Position numbers and translations under genes: made by a program. The notes beneath the pieces were generated by a model, which was not told the DNA's origin, made no database searches, and saw nothing but the letters and a program-made list of their open reading frames with translations. Source: Xanthomonas hydrangeae (GTDB lineage: Bacteria > Pseudomonadota > Gammaproteobacteria > Xanthomonadales > Xanthomonadaceae). Taken from it: a stretch of DNA of 64,000 bases. Below are positions 17,342 to 25,832 of the stretch, piece by piece. The stretch covers positions 1,364,001 through 1,428,000 of the forward strand of contig LR990730.1 of NCBI GenBank assembly GCA_905142475.1. The letters are read 5' to 3'. Position 1 is the stretch's first letter, and each line of letters opens with the position of its first letter.

Positions 17342-19639
17342 TCAAGCAGCAACAAGCTGCCGCGCCAAAGCGACCTCAATTGAGTCGCCATCCTGATTGA
17401 GCACGTCAAGCCCCGATTCCGGGACGTCGCCCGACGTGCTTTGAGACACCAGGATCTTTTTGGCCATCAGAGCAAGGCACGTCATCTGCGACGTGGCCAT
17501 GTACCCCAGGTAGATCACCCTCACACGCAACTTCTGGCCTATACGCCATGAGCGACGTGCGGCTTGCTGAAGCGTGTAGATGTTCCACCCTGATTGCATG
17601 AAGACAATCGTGGGGAACTCCAGCAGATCCAGCCCTGTTTTGACGAGCTCAGGGTTGGTGATGAGTACATCAATCCCTCGGTCAAGCTGCTCGGCAATCC
17701 AGTCCTCGCGGCGGCTTGCATCAACGCTTGCGCGCAGTACGGCTACCTTGAAACCCTCCTGCTCCAGCAACCCCTTCAAACGCGACGTGGTGTCGCGCTT
17801 GCCGGTATAGACCGAATAGACCAGGGTCTTACGACCCGCCTCCTTCTCCTCGCGACAAATATCAATGAGCTCACGCTCTTTAGGCATGATTTCCAGCTCA
17901 TTGAACTGGGCTGGGGTGAACGCCAAGACCTGGCGTGTCCTCGGATGTCGCACAGTTTCGGCACGGAAGCAGCAGTCGGACCATGCCAGTAGCACGTTGA
18001 GCACTACACCCAACAAGGTGGTATCCCGCTTGCGCAGGGCCTCCTTGAGCTCAGCAGTGAGACGAGCAGCCATTTCCCGGTAGACGGTTGCCTGCGCCTC
18101 ACTCATCGCGACCTCCCGGAGCTCTTCTTCATACGGTGGCAGGACGCCTCCGATGTCACGCAACTTCAAGAAGATCGTGTAGGGCAGGACGCAGCGCAGC
18201 ACCCCCTTCGGGCCGAAACCCGGGGCCTTTACCGTTCGGACAGTAATCTTTGAGCCCTTGGCGGTCTTGTGGGCCGGCCCATCGCTCTCGGAGTAGATAT
18301 CCTTCAGGACGCCGTGATCCCTCATGAACGCCATCGCGGCGGCATTCATGCTGCCGCTGCTGCTTGGACGGTAGCCGTCTTCGATCATGCGTCCGGGCAA
18401 AGCCCGGAATAGCAGATGAAACAGATCATCGGCATAGCCCCCCATCAGGGTGCCGGTGAGTAGCAAGGTCTTCCGAACCTTGGCCGCAATAACGCCCATC
18501 GCCTGGCCCTGCGCCGACCCGCCAGTCTTGTATTCGTGAGCCTCGTCTGCGATTAGCAAATCGAAGGTGCCCTGCGGGAGATAGCGTTTGACGTATTCGG
18601 AAGCCTGGTAGCCACCTTCGCCAAACCCGAACTCCATGCTGGACATCGCACGTTCCATCCGTTGGGCCTGCCTATCAGAAAAGACCAGCTCCCCCTTGTC
18701 GTCCATCAAGTTGATGAAGTTGTGGAGGTTGTCGCCAAGCATCGAGGCCAAGAAGCTATCCCCGAACATCTTCATCAGTTTCTGCGCAGTGGCTTCACCA
18801 ATTGTCGGAATACGCTTCAAGGCTCTTAGCACAGCCGATGACTGATCGCTGCTGGACAGAGTTCGCGGACGAACCAACGTCCACAATGCGGTATCGCAGA
18901 CGCTGCATCTGCGGCGTGCTTCTTCTGCTTCAAGCTCCAGAGCGTCAAGCGGCTCTCCATCCATGTTGTTGACGACGCTTCCGCAATGCGGACATGCGCC
19001 CACAACCCCGAATCGAGTGCGCTTGCGTGCGAAAGCAGGCCTCCAGTGAAAGCCCATGCGCATACGCACTCTGCCGATGATGAAGAACTCCTGACCGTCG
19101 GCCGGGACGCCCAGTTGCTCGCGGAGCTTGATGAGTTTGAGCAACGTGTCCGGGCCGTTAAGCACCCAGACCTTTGCGCCGGCAACAGTTTCCAGAATCT
19201 CTCGGCGCCACTTGTAAACCAAGTGCGGCGGGCTGAGAACCAAGGTACGGCGATAGCCCTCCGCGTGGAGAACCGCTGCCAGCGCGATGCCGACAGTGGT
19301 TTTACCCGTGCCCATTTCACCGTTGACGATTGCCGCACGCTCGCCGTGGTTAGCAAGCAGCTCTGCAGCCGCATGGACGACCTCTGCCTGCGCAGGAAAA
19401 AGTTTGCGCTTTAGGCCCAGCAGGACGAGCTGACGATTAGTACGTGGTGAACCGCTGTAAACAGGCGGATTAGCCTGATTGAGAGAGGTCAAAAGCTCGT
19501 CGCCAAACTCTGTAACGAAGTCCTGCAGACTGAGTGAGAGCTCCGACGATACGGGATCAATCTGATCAAGCAAATCAGGTGCATTGCCGTTGATCAGCGC
19601 CTTCTCTGCGGCAGGAGCCGCATTGAGTTGAGTAGTCAT
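17342..19639 (-). CDS. SNF2-like DEAH-box helicase of the ICE
   Basis: Superfamily 2 ATPase of 765 residues. Walker A GEMGTGKTT lies near residue 108, a zinc-binding insert with two CxxC pairs (CPHCG and CSVCD) at about 220-250, the ADEAH box near 365, and helicase motif VI (QQAARRSWRIGQ) near 690. The last is typical of SNF2/Rad54-type translocases that remodel protein-DNA complexes. Homologues lie at this place, between pilL and the methyltransferase, in many PFGI-1-like ICEs. A role in clearing or replicating element DNA is inferred. A hairpin leader at 19654-19701 precedes the start. Confidence 0.85.
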   Translation of the reverse strand: MTTQLNAAPAAEKALINGNAPDLLDQIDPVSSELSLSLQDFVTEFGDELLTSLNQANPPVYSGSPRTNRQLVLLGLKRKLFPAQAEVVHAAAELLANHGERAAIVNGEMGTGKTTVGIALAAVLHAEGYRRTLVLSPPHLVYKWRREILETVAGAKVWVLNGPDTLLKLIKLREQLGVPADGQEFFIIGRVRMRMGFHWRPAFARKRTRFGVVGACPHCGSVVNNMDGEPLDALELEAEEARRRCSVCDTALWTLVRPRTLSSSDQSSAVLRALKRIPTIGEATAQKLMKMFGDSFLASMLGDNLHNFINLMDDKGELVFSDRQAQRMERAMSSMEFGFGEGGYQASEYVKRYLPQGTFDLLIADEAHEYKTGGSAQGQAMGVIAAKVRKTLLLTGTLMGGYADDLFHLLFRALPGRMIEDGYRPSSSGSMNAAAMAFMRDHGVLKDIYSESDGPAHKTAKGSKITVRTVKAPGFGPKGVLRCVLPYTIFLKLRDIGGVLPPYEEELREVAMSEAQATVYREMAARLTAELKEALRKRDTTLLGVVLNVLLAWSDCCFRAETVRHPRTRQVLAFTPAQFNELEIMPKERELIDICREEKEAGRKTLVYSVYTGKRDTTSRLKGLLEQEGFKVAVLRASVDASRREDWIAEQLDRGIDVLITNPELVKTGLDLLEFPTIVFMQSGWNIYTLQQAARRSWRIGQKLRVRVIYLGYMATSQMTCLALMAKKILVSQSTSGDVPESGLDVLNQDGDSIEVALARQLVAA

Positions 19640-19653
19640 GGTGATGCTCCATA

Positions 19654-19701
19654 AAAATTGGGGGCACGCACCACCCCCGAGGGCGGTGAACGCCCCAAGG
19701 G
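19654..19701 (-). promoter_or_regulatory. Leader hairpin upstream of the helicase gene
   Basis: The minus strand holds nested stems (GGGGCGT...GCGTGCCCC around CACCGCCCTCGGGGGTGGTG) followed by AATTTTT, ending about 14 bases before the start codon and just ahead of the ribosome site. It looks like an intrinsic terminator or attenuator in the 5' leader. Confidence 0.5.
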
Positions 19702-19804
19702 GTTGAAGGTTGAAAGGCGACGCAAGGCCGCTGGAAAAGAAGTTCTACTGAGTGAGCAACAACGTGGTGGTGCTCCATCTATGAAACGAAACAGCCGAAG
19801 CGGG

Positions 19805-20914
19805 TCAGTGGATGGTGATAATTCGGCCGAACGAGTCAGAGTTGGGAGACAGGTCCCACGCTCGAATTACAGGTACGAATTTGTCTGTGAGGATTCGCGT
19901 CTCTGCAACAGAACCATCGTCGCGCTCGCGGTATTCCACGGCGGTGGCCTTCTGCTTGTAGGTATCGCCTTTCACAGCCAGGACTCGGCCATTTTTGGAT
20001 TGCACGACACCAGATATGGCGCCAGCCGCAAGGGCGAGTGCCAAGTGCCAGTGGGACAACGCACGTACCGGGGCACGCATCGATTGCTGAGCCGCACCAA
20101 GGTGCGTTTCGAATGCGGGCCACAAGCCTTGGAGACGAGAAACCTCCTCCGCAAATTGCGTCGGCTCCATGCTTAGCCGGTAGAAATGCTCTGGCTCAGA
20201 CGTGGTTACAGGAACGACATAGGGAGGTAGCGTCCACTGGGCTGGTATTTCATCCAGGTCGAGCTCACCTTGCCCGATCTGAAGCAGTCGCCCACGAATG
20301 TCCTTAGTGTCGTCTCCCACCAACTCACGCTGGCGAACACGTCGTCCGAATACCACCACTTGTTTGAACTGTGTATCGACCGCACGGTAGATGCTCAGAT
20401 CAGCGAAGTGACGTGTCAGCCACCCGACCAGTTCGGGGTCGAGCACGTATGACGGCACCATAAAAATGAGGATGCCGTCGTATTGCAGGAACTGCAGCGT
20501 CCTCTGGTAGAAAAGCTTTTCAAGACGGGCACGGCCCTTGCCCTCGTAGCCAATGTTGCCATTGGCATCTCTAGCTAGATCGCCGTAAGGAGGGTTAAGC
20601 CACAGCAGGCCGAAGCTCTGCCGCGCAATCACTGTGTCCATAACATCGCCATGGAGGCAGTGGTCGACTAGTGAGTGAGCGTGGTTTGCACGCTCCTGGT
20701 CGTACTCAACCGCGAAAGAGGTGGTCCGCTCGTGCCCGAGTACGTGTGCAGCTTCTGCGATGGCAACGCCTTCGCCGGCACAGGGATCGATGATGCACAT
20801 TGGCCCATCGCTGGGCGCCAGTGCGGAAAGCGCTCGTTCGAGCGTGGCTTCGTCGGTCGGGTAGTACCCGTTCTTGGCGAAATTGCGGGCAAGCCGCGGG
20901 AACATGAGTGCCAT
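19805..20914 (-). CDS. DUF6094-type N6-adenine methyltransferase-like protein
   Basis: Protein of 369 residues with a Rossmann methyltransferase core. The S-adenosylmethionine motif DPCAGEG is near residue 43 and the catalytic NPPYG near residue 105, the form seen in N6-adenine DNA methyltransferases. The C-terminal third (after about 220) has no motif I can name. The N-terminus (PRLARNFAKNGYYPTDEATLERAL) matches the DUF6094-type proteins common in ICEs and plasmids. It may methylate element DNA as anti-restriction, but substrate and activity are unproven. No restriction partner is adjacent. Confidence 0.78.
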   Translation of the reverse strand: MALMFPRLARNFAKNGYYPTDEATLERALSALAPSDGPMCIIDPCAGEGVAIAEAAHVLGHERTTSFAVEYDQERANHAHSLVDHCLHGDVMDTVIARQSFGLLWLNPPYGDLARDANGNIGYEGKGRARLEKLFYQRTLQFLQYDGILIFMVPSYVLDPELVGWLTRHFADLSIYRAVDTQFKQVVVFGRRVRQRELVGDDTKDIRGRLLQIGQGELDLDEIPAQWTLPPYVVPVTTSEPEHFYRLSMEPTQFAEEVSRLQGLWPAFETHLGAAQQSMRAPVRALSHWHLALALAAGAISGVVQSKNGRVLAVKGDTYKQKATAVEYRERDDGSVAETRILTDKFVPVIRAWDLSPNSDSFGRIITIH

Positions 20915-20987
20915 AGCAGTCTCCTAATTGGCTAGGGAAATGAAAGGCAGAAGCGCGCGTGGTGCGCGCAACTGCGTGACAGGTAGA

Positions 20988-21638
20988 TCAGGCCATCACA
21001 TCAATCAGCAACTTCGGGTCAGCCGACTGCGGATGGGCAGTGAGGACACCGCTACGAATCAACTCACTCAATGCCTCAGTAAGCGCCGGGACATCGAGCG
21101 CCAACTGAAAACCTTGCAGTGGACCGAGAGCTACAGGCATGTTCTTGAGCATGAAGCGCTCGCGTAGCAGCGCCAGTACCGGCTCTTGCCAGTGATCAAG
21201 CAACGGTAGCGGACAGGTATCTTTGACGAGGTGCCACAGTCGTGAGGTCGGATCAGTTGCGTGGCGCGGCAGCAGTGCAACCGCGCTGGCGTTGGTCTTA
21301 TCAGGTTGAATGCAACGCCGGTCGAACAGCCAAAGATTGACCATGGAACCAAACAGCGTGCGGCGATATGCGCGGGTTAGTCGCTTTTCAAAACGATCGA
21401 TTGACCCGACGAATACGGGGACATTGCCCCCTTGTTCGTTGATGAGATGAAGCTGATCCAGACCATCCTCGTCGCGACCTAGGGTCAACCGAGCCAACAA
21501 CTGCTGGACCGCAGTATCACGAGCCCATATTGAGAGGAAAACTAGATCACCTTGATCGCCGCAGACACAGGCGTCGGCCATAAGGTCGCTGCACTCGTCG
21601 ATGCGATAGAGAGGGTGTGTGAAAGCACCGTTAGACAT
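20988..21638 (-). CDS. Hypothetical ICE protein
   Basis: Protein of 216 residues, mixed alpha/beta, soluble, with one Cys pair near the start (DACVCGD) and another Cys near ETCPL-like TCPLPLLD. I do not recognise a family. The ATG at 21636-21638 is chosen because the longer frame begins inside a stable leader hairpin (21653-21697). It lies between the methyltransferase and a small acidic protein in a row of same-strand genes of the ICE DNA-processing region, so an accessory role in element maintenance is possible. Confidence 0.6.
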   Translation of the reverse strand: MSNGAFTHPLYRIDECSDLMADACVCGDQGDLVFLSIWARDTAVQQLLARLTLGRDEDGLDQLHLINEQGGNVPVFVGSIDRFEKRLTRAYRRTLFGSMVNLWLFDRRCIQPDKTNASAVALLPRHATDPTSRLWHLVKDTCPLPLLDHWQEPVLALLRERFMLKNMPVALGPLQGFQLALDVPALTEALSELIRSGVLTAHPQSADPKLLIDVMA

Positions 21639-21716
21639 GCTGGTGTCCTCGTAGATAGCGAGGGGCAGCAACGCCCGCGGGGGCAAAGCTGCCCCGTGGG
21701 ATGGAAGAAAGAGCCG

Positions 21717-21977
21717 CTAATCGGCTTCGAATTCGCCCTTGTGCGGATTGAACCGAAACACGACCCCTACATTGCGGATCGGCGTGTGGCCAGCGAGATA
21801 CATGTTGATCCGATAGCGCGGCCGAAAGCTGATCGCGTCACGCGCCTGTACCTCTGTCAGGCCAGATTGGATTAAGTACTGCACTAACTCATCGTCAGAC
21901 GAGTCTTCATCGTTGGAAAGCTGAGACTCAACCAGGCCTAGCAGTTCGGGTGATAGGGATTGCAGCGAGGTCTTCAT
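21717..21977 (-). CDS. Small hypothetical acidic protein
   Basis: An 86-residue soluble protein. The first half is helical and acidic (EDSSDDELVQYLIQSGL), and the second half (RYRINMYLAGHTPIRNVGVVFRFN) looks like a short beta unit. No named family is recognised. It lies nine bases downstream of the next gene in transcription order, suggesting co-transcription. It is typical of ICE backbone orphans in the helicase-topoisomerase interval. Confidence 0.55.
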   Translation of the reverse strand: MKTSLQSLSPELLGLVESQLSNDEDSSDDELVQYLIQSGLTEVQARDAISFRPRYRINMYLAGHTPIRNVGVVFRFNPHKGEFEAD

Positions 21978-21986
21978 CGTGCACTC

Positions 21987-22334
21987 CTAGTACGAACCGC
22001 AACCCGCTGGGCAATAACCCAGCTCGATGCCGTGCGTGCAGCAGCCATTCTCGGCATTCCAGTTCTGAGCCTCCTGCCTCTCGGCAGGTGTTGCGTAACT
22101 CCATTCCTGTGTTGCAATTTGCAAAGCATGCGCACGCTGTGTTTCGGGCAATCGGACAACGAGACTATCAATCGTCGAGCTGAAGCGGTCGACGTAGTAT
22201 TCGTAAGACAAGCCGCAACCATTGTTGGCCTGTGCGGCAACGGTCTCACAGACGGCGCGCCACATATTTTCATCAAGCGCAGCGTCAGCATCACCGGAGA
22301 GCTGTAAGTCTGTATTGCAAGCAAATATCGACAT
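21987..22334 (-). CDS. Small cysteine-containing hypothetical protein
   Basis: A 115-residue protein with seven cysteines, five of them in the last 30 residues or near NNGCGLSYEYY and CCTHGIELGYCPAGCGSY. The clustered C-terminal cysteines suggest a metal site or a disulfide-bonded tail. No family is recognised. The ATG at 22332-22334 is preferred because the longer frame runs through a terminator-like hairpin (22349-22390) that ends in five T residues on the minus strand. Confidence 0.55.
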   Translation of the reverse strand: MSIFACNTDLQLSGDADAALDENMWRAVCETVAAQANNGCGLSYEYYVDRFSSTIDSLVVRLPETQRAHALQIATQEWSYATPAERQEAQNWNAENGCCTHGIELGYCPAGCGSY

Positions 22335-22348
22335 GATAGAGACCTCAA

Positions 22349-22390
22349 GAAAAAGGCCAGAGTCCTCCCCGGCCGGGAAGGAACTCCAGC
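22349..22390 (-). terminator. Terminator-like hairpin in the leader of the 21987-22334 gene
   Basis: The minus strand has a GGAGTTCCTTCCC stem against GGGGAGGACTC with a short GGCC turn, then a CTTTTTC run, 15 bases before the start codon. It can end transcription from DUF3275 or act as an attenuator. Confidence 0.6.
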
Positions 22391-22423
22391 GGGGGATGAA
22401 GCACCGTGCATGCGGCGCTGTGA

Positions 22424-23095
22424 TTACGCCACCTGCTGATGCAACTGGCGTTTCCATTCCTGCAACTTGAAATCAAGCGCATAGCCCAGGTCGCCTAGAC
22501 GAGCGATCTGTGCGCGCAGCGTTCGCCGGTCAATGGTTGAATCCAGCTTCACGGATTCTCCCAACGGCCATAGCGTGCCGAACAACGCAACGTCATCGCT
22601 GTCAGGGCTACCAGAGTCGGCCACCGTTACCAATGGCGCTTCCACACAAAAAGGCGTGGTATCCATCAGAGGATCAGTCGATGCCCGCACTGCGGCAGAT
22701 TCCGAACTGAGCGCTGCGCGCGTTTTCTCCACGGGTTGCGTCCCCAGTTCCTCATCAAGTGGATCCACCTCCTGAGAAGCGAAGCTGTGAGCATCATCTC
22801 GGCTCAATCGGTCGATCCCTGAAAGGGTCATTCCGTCCAGATTGGCCCGGATCTCGAAACGCATTCCACCAGCTGTGGGATAGGCTTTTGGATAAATGAA
22901 GCGTATGTGGAATTCGCCGTCGTACTTGCCTTCGGCGTATTGCTCAAGCTCTGCATCCTTGACCGCAAACTCACCGTGAGGTGTGACGAGACGTCCTACA
23001 TTGAACGGGCCGTTACGTCCGCGGATGGTGCGCAGGGTGAGCTGTCCAGAGACAATTATCGGTGAAGCGAATTGAAGGGTTGATTTAGCCGCCAT
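22424..23095 (-). CDS. DUF3275 family ICE protein
   Basis: Protein of 223 residues. The N-terminal half (IVSGQLTLRTIRGRNGPFNVGRLVT, about 10-35, through the segment EGKYDGEFHIRFIYPKAYPTAGGMRFEI) matches the DUF3275 family found only in ICEs and plasmids of this group. The C-terminal part is low-complexity and acidic, followed by a helical tail (LRAQIARLGDLGYALDFKLQEWKRQL). The function is not known. A strong terminator (23127-23165) sits 32 bases upstream of its ATG (23093-23095), so it must have its own promoter or depend on readthrough. Confidence 0.75.
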   Translation of the reverse strand: MAAKSTLQFASPIIVSGQLTLRTIRGRNGPFNVGRLVTPHGEFAVKDAELEQYAEGKYDGEFHIRFIYPKAYPTAGGMRFEIRANLDGMTLSGIDRLSRDDAHSFASQEVDPLDEELGTQPVEKTRAALSSESAAVRASTDPLMDTTPFCVEAPLVTVADSGSPDSDDVALFGTLWPLGESVKLDSTIDRRTLRAQIARLGDLGYALDFKLQEWKRQLHQQVA

Positions 23096-23126
23096 TACGG
23101 TGCTCCTTGTGATGAAGCTGATGATG

Positions 23127-23165
23127 AAAAAAAAGCGGACCGCGCCCATTAAGGGCGAGGACCGC
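23127..23165 (-). terminator. Strong intrinsic terminator after the DUF932 gene
   Basis: The minus strand stem GCGGTCC(T/G)CGCCC pairs across a TTAAT loop and is followed by eight T residues. It lies seven bases beyond the DUF932 stop and inside the leader of the DUF3275 gene. Confidence 0.9.
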
Positions 23166-23171
23166 GCAGCA

Positions 23172-23999
23172 CTAGGCCTTCAACTGACGCATACCGTCGG
23201 CCAGGATCCACAGCGCCCTGTTGAGGCGGATGTTTTGGTCGATGCCTTGCACTTCTCGAGTACGCTGTCGACGGCCGTTGGCTGCACGTGCCGATAGGCC
23301 GCCTCTCACAATGTTTTCCTGAACGCGGTTAAAAACCGACCACAGGTCTGAACGGCGATCATCGAAGCGCCGTGGCGCAAGCAGCTGTTTTTCCGTAATA
23401 GGCGCAGGCTTGGTCGGATCGTCGTATCTGAGTGCCAACGCGGATCGAGCGAGGAGTTCTTCTTCGCCCGCCTCCAGCGTGATGGCTTGCATGGCATCTC
23501 TCGACGCCTGCACTCGCTCGAATCCTCGCAGGACTTCGAACGCTCCTTCGATCACTTGGCCGGCTACATCGCCCTTATGGGGCACGCGTATGTCTGCAGT
23601 GGTGTCACCGCAGACCAAACCGTTGTGACACACGAAGCGGAACATGCCAGCGAGCATCTGGTAGCTGCTCGTTCCATCGTGACTGTTGAGCAGAATGATT
23701 TCGTTAGCTTCCGAACCATTGATCTGGCTGGCATGACGCATGCGAATGAGATGCTTCGTGTACTCGCGTCGGTCCTCATTGCGGACGCGAGTTTGGCAGA
23801 CCATGAAAGGTTCGAAACCTTCGTTGCGCAACTTGGTAAGGACGGTTGCGGTTGGGATGTAGGCGTATCGGTCGGACCGACTTCCGTGAGGCGAGTCGGC
23901 AAAAATTGAGGGTGCTACAGCACGTATTTGATCATCAGACAGCGGACGATCTTCGCGCAGCACAGGGGAACGACCTGAGAAACGGTTTGCTAGAGGCAT
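23172..23999 (-). CDS. DUF932 phage/plasmid-like protein
   Basis: Protein of 275 residues of the DUF932 family common on plasmids, phages and ICEs. Recognisable parts are the N-terminal YAYIPTATVLTKLRNEGFEPF (about 45-65), the centre IILLNSHDGTSSYQMLAGMFRFVCHNGLVCG (two adjacent runs, about 100-130), and the C-terminal FDDRRSDLWSVFNRVQENIVRGGL. The family has no proven activity; a role in element replication or recombination is often assumed. It is encoded in its own transcription unit, bounded by a terminator and by a leader hairpin at 24074-24102. Confidence 0.78.
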   Translation of the reverse strand: MPLANRFSGRSPVLREDRPLSDDQIRAVAPSIFADSPHGSRSDRYAYIPTATVLTKLRNEGFEPFMVCQTRVRNEDRREYTKHLIRMRHASQINGSEANEIILLNSHDGTSSYQMLAGMFRFVCHNGLVCGDTTADIRVPHKGDVAGQVIEGAFEVLRGFERVQASRDAMQAITLEAGEEELLARSALALRYDDPTKPAPITEKQLLAPRRFDDRRSDLWSVFNRVQENIVRGGLSARAANGRRQRTREVQGIDQNIRLNRALWILADGMRQLKA

Positions 24000-24073
24000 G
24001 GGTATGCTCCTGAATGATGTAACAACCAGGCTGCTCGGTGGGCTTGTGGTTGCATGTGATTAAAAGACGAAGA

Positions 24074-24102
24074 CATGCGCCTCCCCGTAAGGGAGGTGCA
24101 TG
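24074..24102 (-). promoter_or_regulatory. Leader hairpin upstream of the DUF932 gene
   Basis: A 12-base-pair stem (CATGCACCTCCC with GGGGAGGCGCATG, loop TTAC) on the minus strand is followed by TCTTCGTCTTTT. It lies about 75 bases before the DUF932 start and could terminate the DUF3577 transcript or attenuate the DUF932 one. Confidence 0.55.
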
Positions 24103-24148
24103 CTAGATGGAGGGAATGATCAGCCCCTTGGAACGGGACTTTGTCGGC

Positions 24149-25069
24149 TCAGAACGAAGCAGCCATCGCTGGCTCGCTGTCCTCTACTTCGACCTCAGGC
24201 TCGCGCTCGGCGCGCTCAGCTGTCTCGGTAGTGGTCAAGTTCTCGGAGCTTTCATCGGCCTCGGATACGTGTGCATCACCTGGGGGCGGTACCTCGTTGC
24301 CCACTGAGGCGGGGGGATAAACCCGCTGACCATCGATCTTGATCAAACCGATGTGGACTAACGTAGATTGAAGGCTCGCTGCTGCTTCGCCTGCATGTTC
24401 GCCCTTAGTGCGGATGTACGAATCGGCCTTCATGCCGTTGAGACGGAAAGCGATCAGCACTTTGCGCTCGGACTCAATGGCCTGTACGCAACGCCGCACC
24501 AAATGCTGGGCGTCCTGAGTTGTGACAATCGCATCGATGTAACGGTACTCCGGTTCATCGACGGGGCCAGCCAATGCAGCAATGGAGCACGACAGAAACG
24601 GGTCGCGATCCCTGGGAGTGACCTCCTTCGGGCGATTGAGATATCCAATGCCGCGCGTGATCAGTTCGTGCTTTTCGATCAGCGCCAGTTCGGCACGATC
24701 GACAAGTTCGGCTTTGAGCAAGCGGCCCTTGAGGGTGGCTGCTGCTTCTCCTTTACGCTGTCCTTTGGGACGGATAAAAGCATCGCCCCAAAGGTCACCG
24801 ATCCGAAACCGAATCAGCGGACGCTGACGTTGATCTTCAATGCCGATATAGCGCTGGACCAGCTTCTTGGCTTCGCTACCTGAGACCTTTACATCGAAGT
24901 ACCGATAGCTCGGATCTTTAGCAGATCCGAACATTGCGGCAACTGTGCATGCTAGAAATGGTTGAGCTCGACGCCCGCCCCTGACAGGAACCTCGCGGAC
25001 ACGCTGCAAGTAACCGATGCCGGAAGTGTGGAGGTCGAAGTAGGACTTTTCGTTGGATGTGGTGTTCAT
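24149..25069 (-). CDS. STY4534-family ICE replication protein (DUF3577), with the domain duplicated
   Basis: Protein of 306 residues with two tandem DUF3577-type units. Unit 1 (about 10-112) reads TSGIGYLQRVREV, then FLACTVAAMFG, YRYFDVKVSG and KGEAAATLKGRL. Unit 2 (about 122-230) repeats it as TRGIGYLNRPKEV, FLSCSIAALAG, YRYIDAIVTT and AGEAAASLQSTL. The last 70 residues are low-complexity and acidic. The family is described as ICE replication proteins, possibly ssDNA-binding like SSB. The ATG at 25067-25069 has a GGAG nearby, and the longer frame runs through structured leader DNA. A single unit is the usual arrangement, so the duplication is notable. Confidence 0.85.
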   Translation of the reverse strand: MNTTSNEKSYFDLHTSGIGYLQRVREVPVRGGRRAQPFLACTVAAMFGSAKDPSYRYFDVKVSGSEAKKLVQRYIGIEDQRQRPLIRFRIGDLWGDAFIRPKGQRKGEAAATLKGRLLKAELVDRAELALIEKHELITRGIGYLNRPKEVTPRDRDPFLSCSIAALAGPVDEPEYRYIDAIVTTQDAQHLVRRCVQAIESERKVLIAFRLNGMKADSYIRTKGEHAGEAAASLQSTLVHIGLIKIDGQRVYPPASVGNEVPPPGDAHVSEADESSENLTTTETAERAEREPEVEVEDSEPAMAASF

Positions 25070-25153
25070 GGTGAATCTCCATAGGAAAAGCGGAGACACA
25101 CCAACCCCCACAGCGCGGGAAGAGGTGCGTAACCCCGCGATGGGTTGATAAGG

Positions 25154-25300
25154 CGATGCATCCACTACCGGCAAACCGATAGCTGTTCGCGAACGGATGC
25201 GAAGCGAACTGGCTCGGTCACGCAGCAAAAGCTGCGCCGCAACCTTGAAGACCGAGGTTGCGTGGCATGTCGCTGACAACGTCAGCGGGCATGCGTGCAG
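25154..25300 (-). ncRNA. Structured pseudoknot element, copy P1 (leader of the DUF3577 gene)
   Basis: On the minus strand a hairpin (CGCTGAC/GTCAGCG, 25271-25287) is followed by an H-type pseudoknot. S1 is GCAACC with GGTTGC (25239-25244 and 25256-25261). S2 is TCGGTC in the S1 loop with GACCGA downstream (25250-25255 and 25214-25219). A nested GCAGC/GCTGC hairpin and a final GTTCGC/GCGAAC hairpin follow. The same plan occurs at 26729-26799 and 29017-29157 with base-pair-preserving changes. The sequence AGCCAGTTCGCTTCGCATC is shared with P2. It may act as RNA or as folded single-stranded DNA. Confidence 0.65.
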
Positions 25301-25370
25301 CGTCGTGCTTGCTTTGCTAAAGCACCATCGCTAATCCGTATTGGGAAGCAACCGGTTTTTTGATATGAAA

Positions 25371-25390
25371 AGCCCCCGCATGCGGGGGCT
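25371..25390 (-). terminator. Terminator hairpin after the 25404-25769 gene
   Basis: AGCCCCCGCATGCGGGGGCT is a perfect 20-base palindrome, followed on the minus strand by TTTTCA. It lies 13 bases beyond the stop of the upstream gene. Confidence 0.8.
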
Positions 25391-25403
25391 GGAAGATAGG
25401 TGA

Positions 25404-25769
25404 TCAATGAGTACCCATGAGACGTGGCACGTTTTGAAGTGAAAGATGGGTTGATGTTGCCGAAAGCTCCATATCGTCGTTACTGGTCAAAATACGTTCA
25501 AATACATCACCGTTCGGGTCGAAGTGTTCTGCGAAGTCGTCGCCCCCGAGCTCGGTGCGAGCCAGGTTCCACCAGCTGTCGAACGGATCAATATCAGGGT
25601 TGCAGCCAATCGCGTAAGCAATCAATTTTTGACGACCATTGGGCCGTCTTTCACCATGCTCAGCCAACCAATACACACCGTGGTCTTTCACCAGAATGAC
25701 GTGGCACTTGTTAGCTACCGCTTCGGCGAAAACAAGACGCAGCTCGTCGCCATTGAATCTAAGAGACAT
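25404..25769 (-). CDS. Hypothetical ICE protein
   Basis: Protein of 121 residues, soluble. The N-terminal half is a likely alpha/beta unit (LRLVFAEAVANKCHVILVKDHGVYWLAEHGERRP) written here as the conserved core around residues 11-45. The C-terminal half is acidic (IDPFDSWWNLARTELGGDDFAEHFDP). No family recognised. It sits between two other orphan genes, and its own terminator follows, so it is probably the last gene of a short transcript. Confidence 0.55.
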   Translation of the reverse strand: MSLRFNGDELRLVFAEAVANKCHVILVKDHGVYWLAEHGERRPNGRQKLIAYAIGCNPDIDPFDSWWNLARTELGGDDFAEHFDPNGDVFERILTSNDDMELSATSTHLSLQNVPRLMGTH

Positions 25770-25832
25770 ATGTATGATCTCCTGTGAATTGGATGAAATT
25801 CTTCATGCCGTAAAAGCTGGAAGTTAAAAAAA

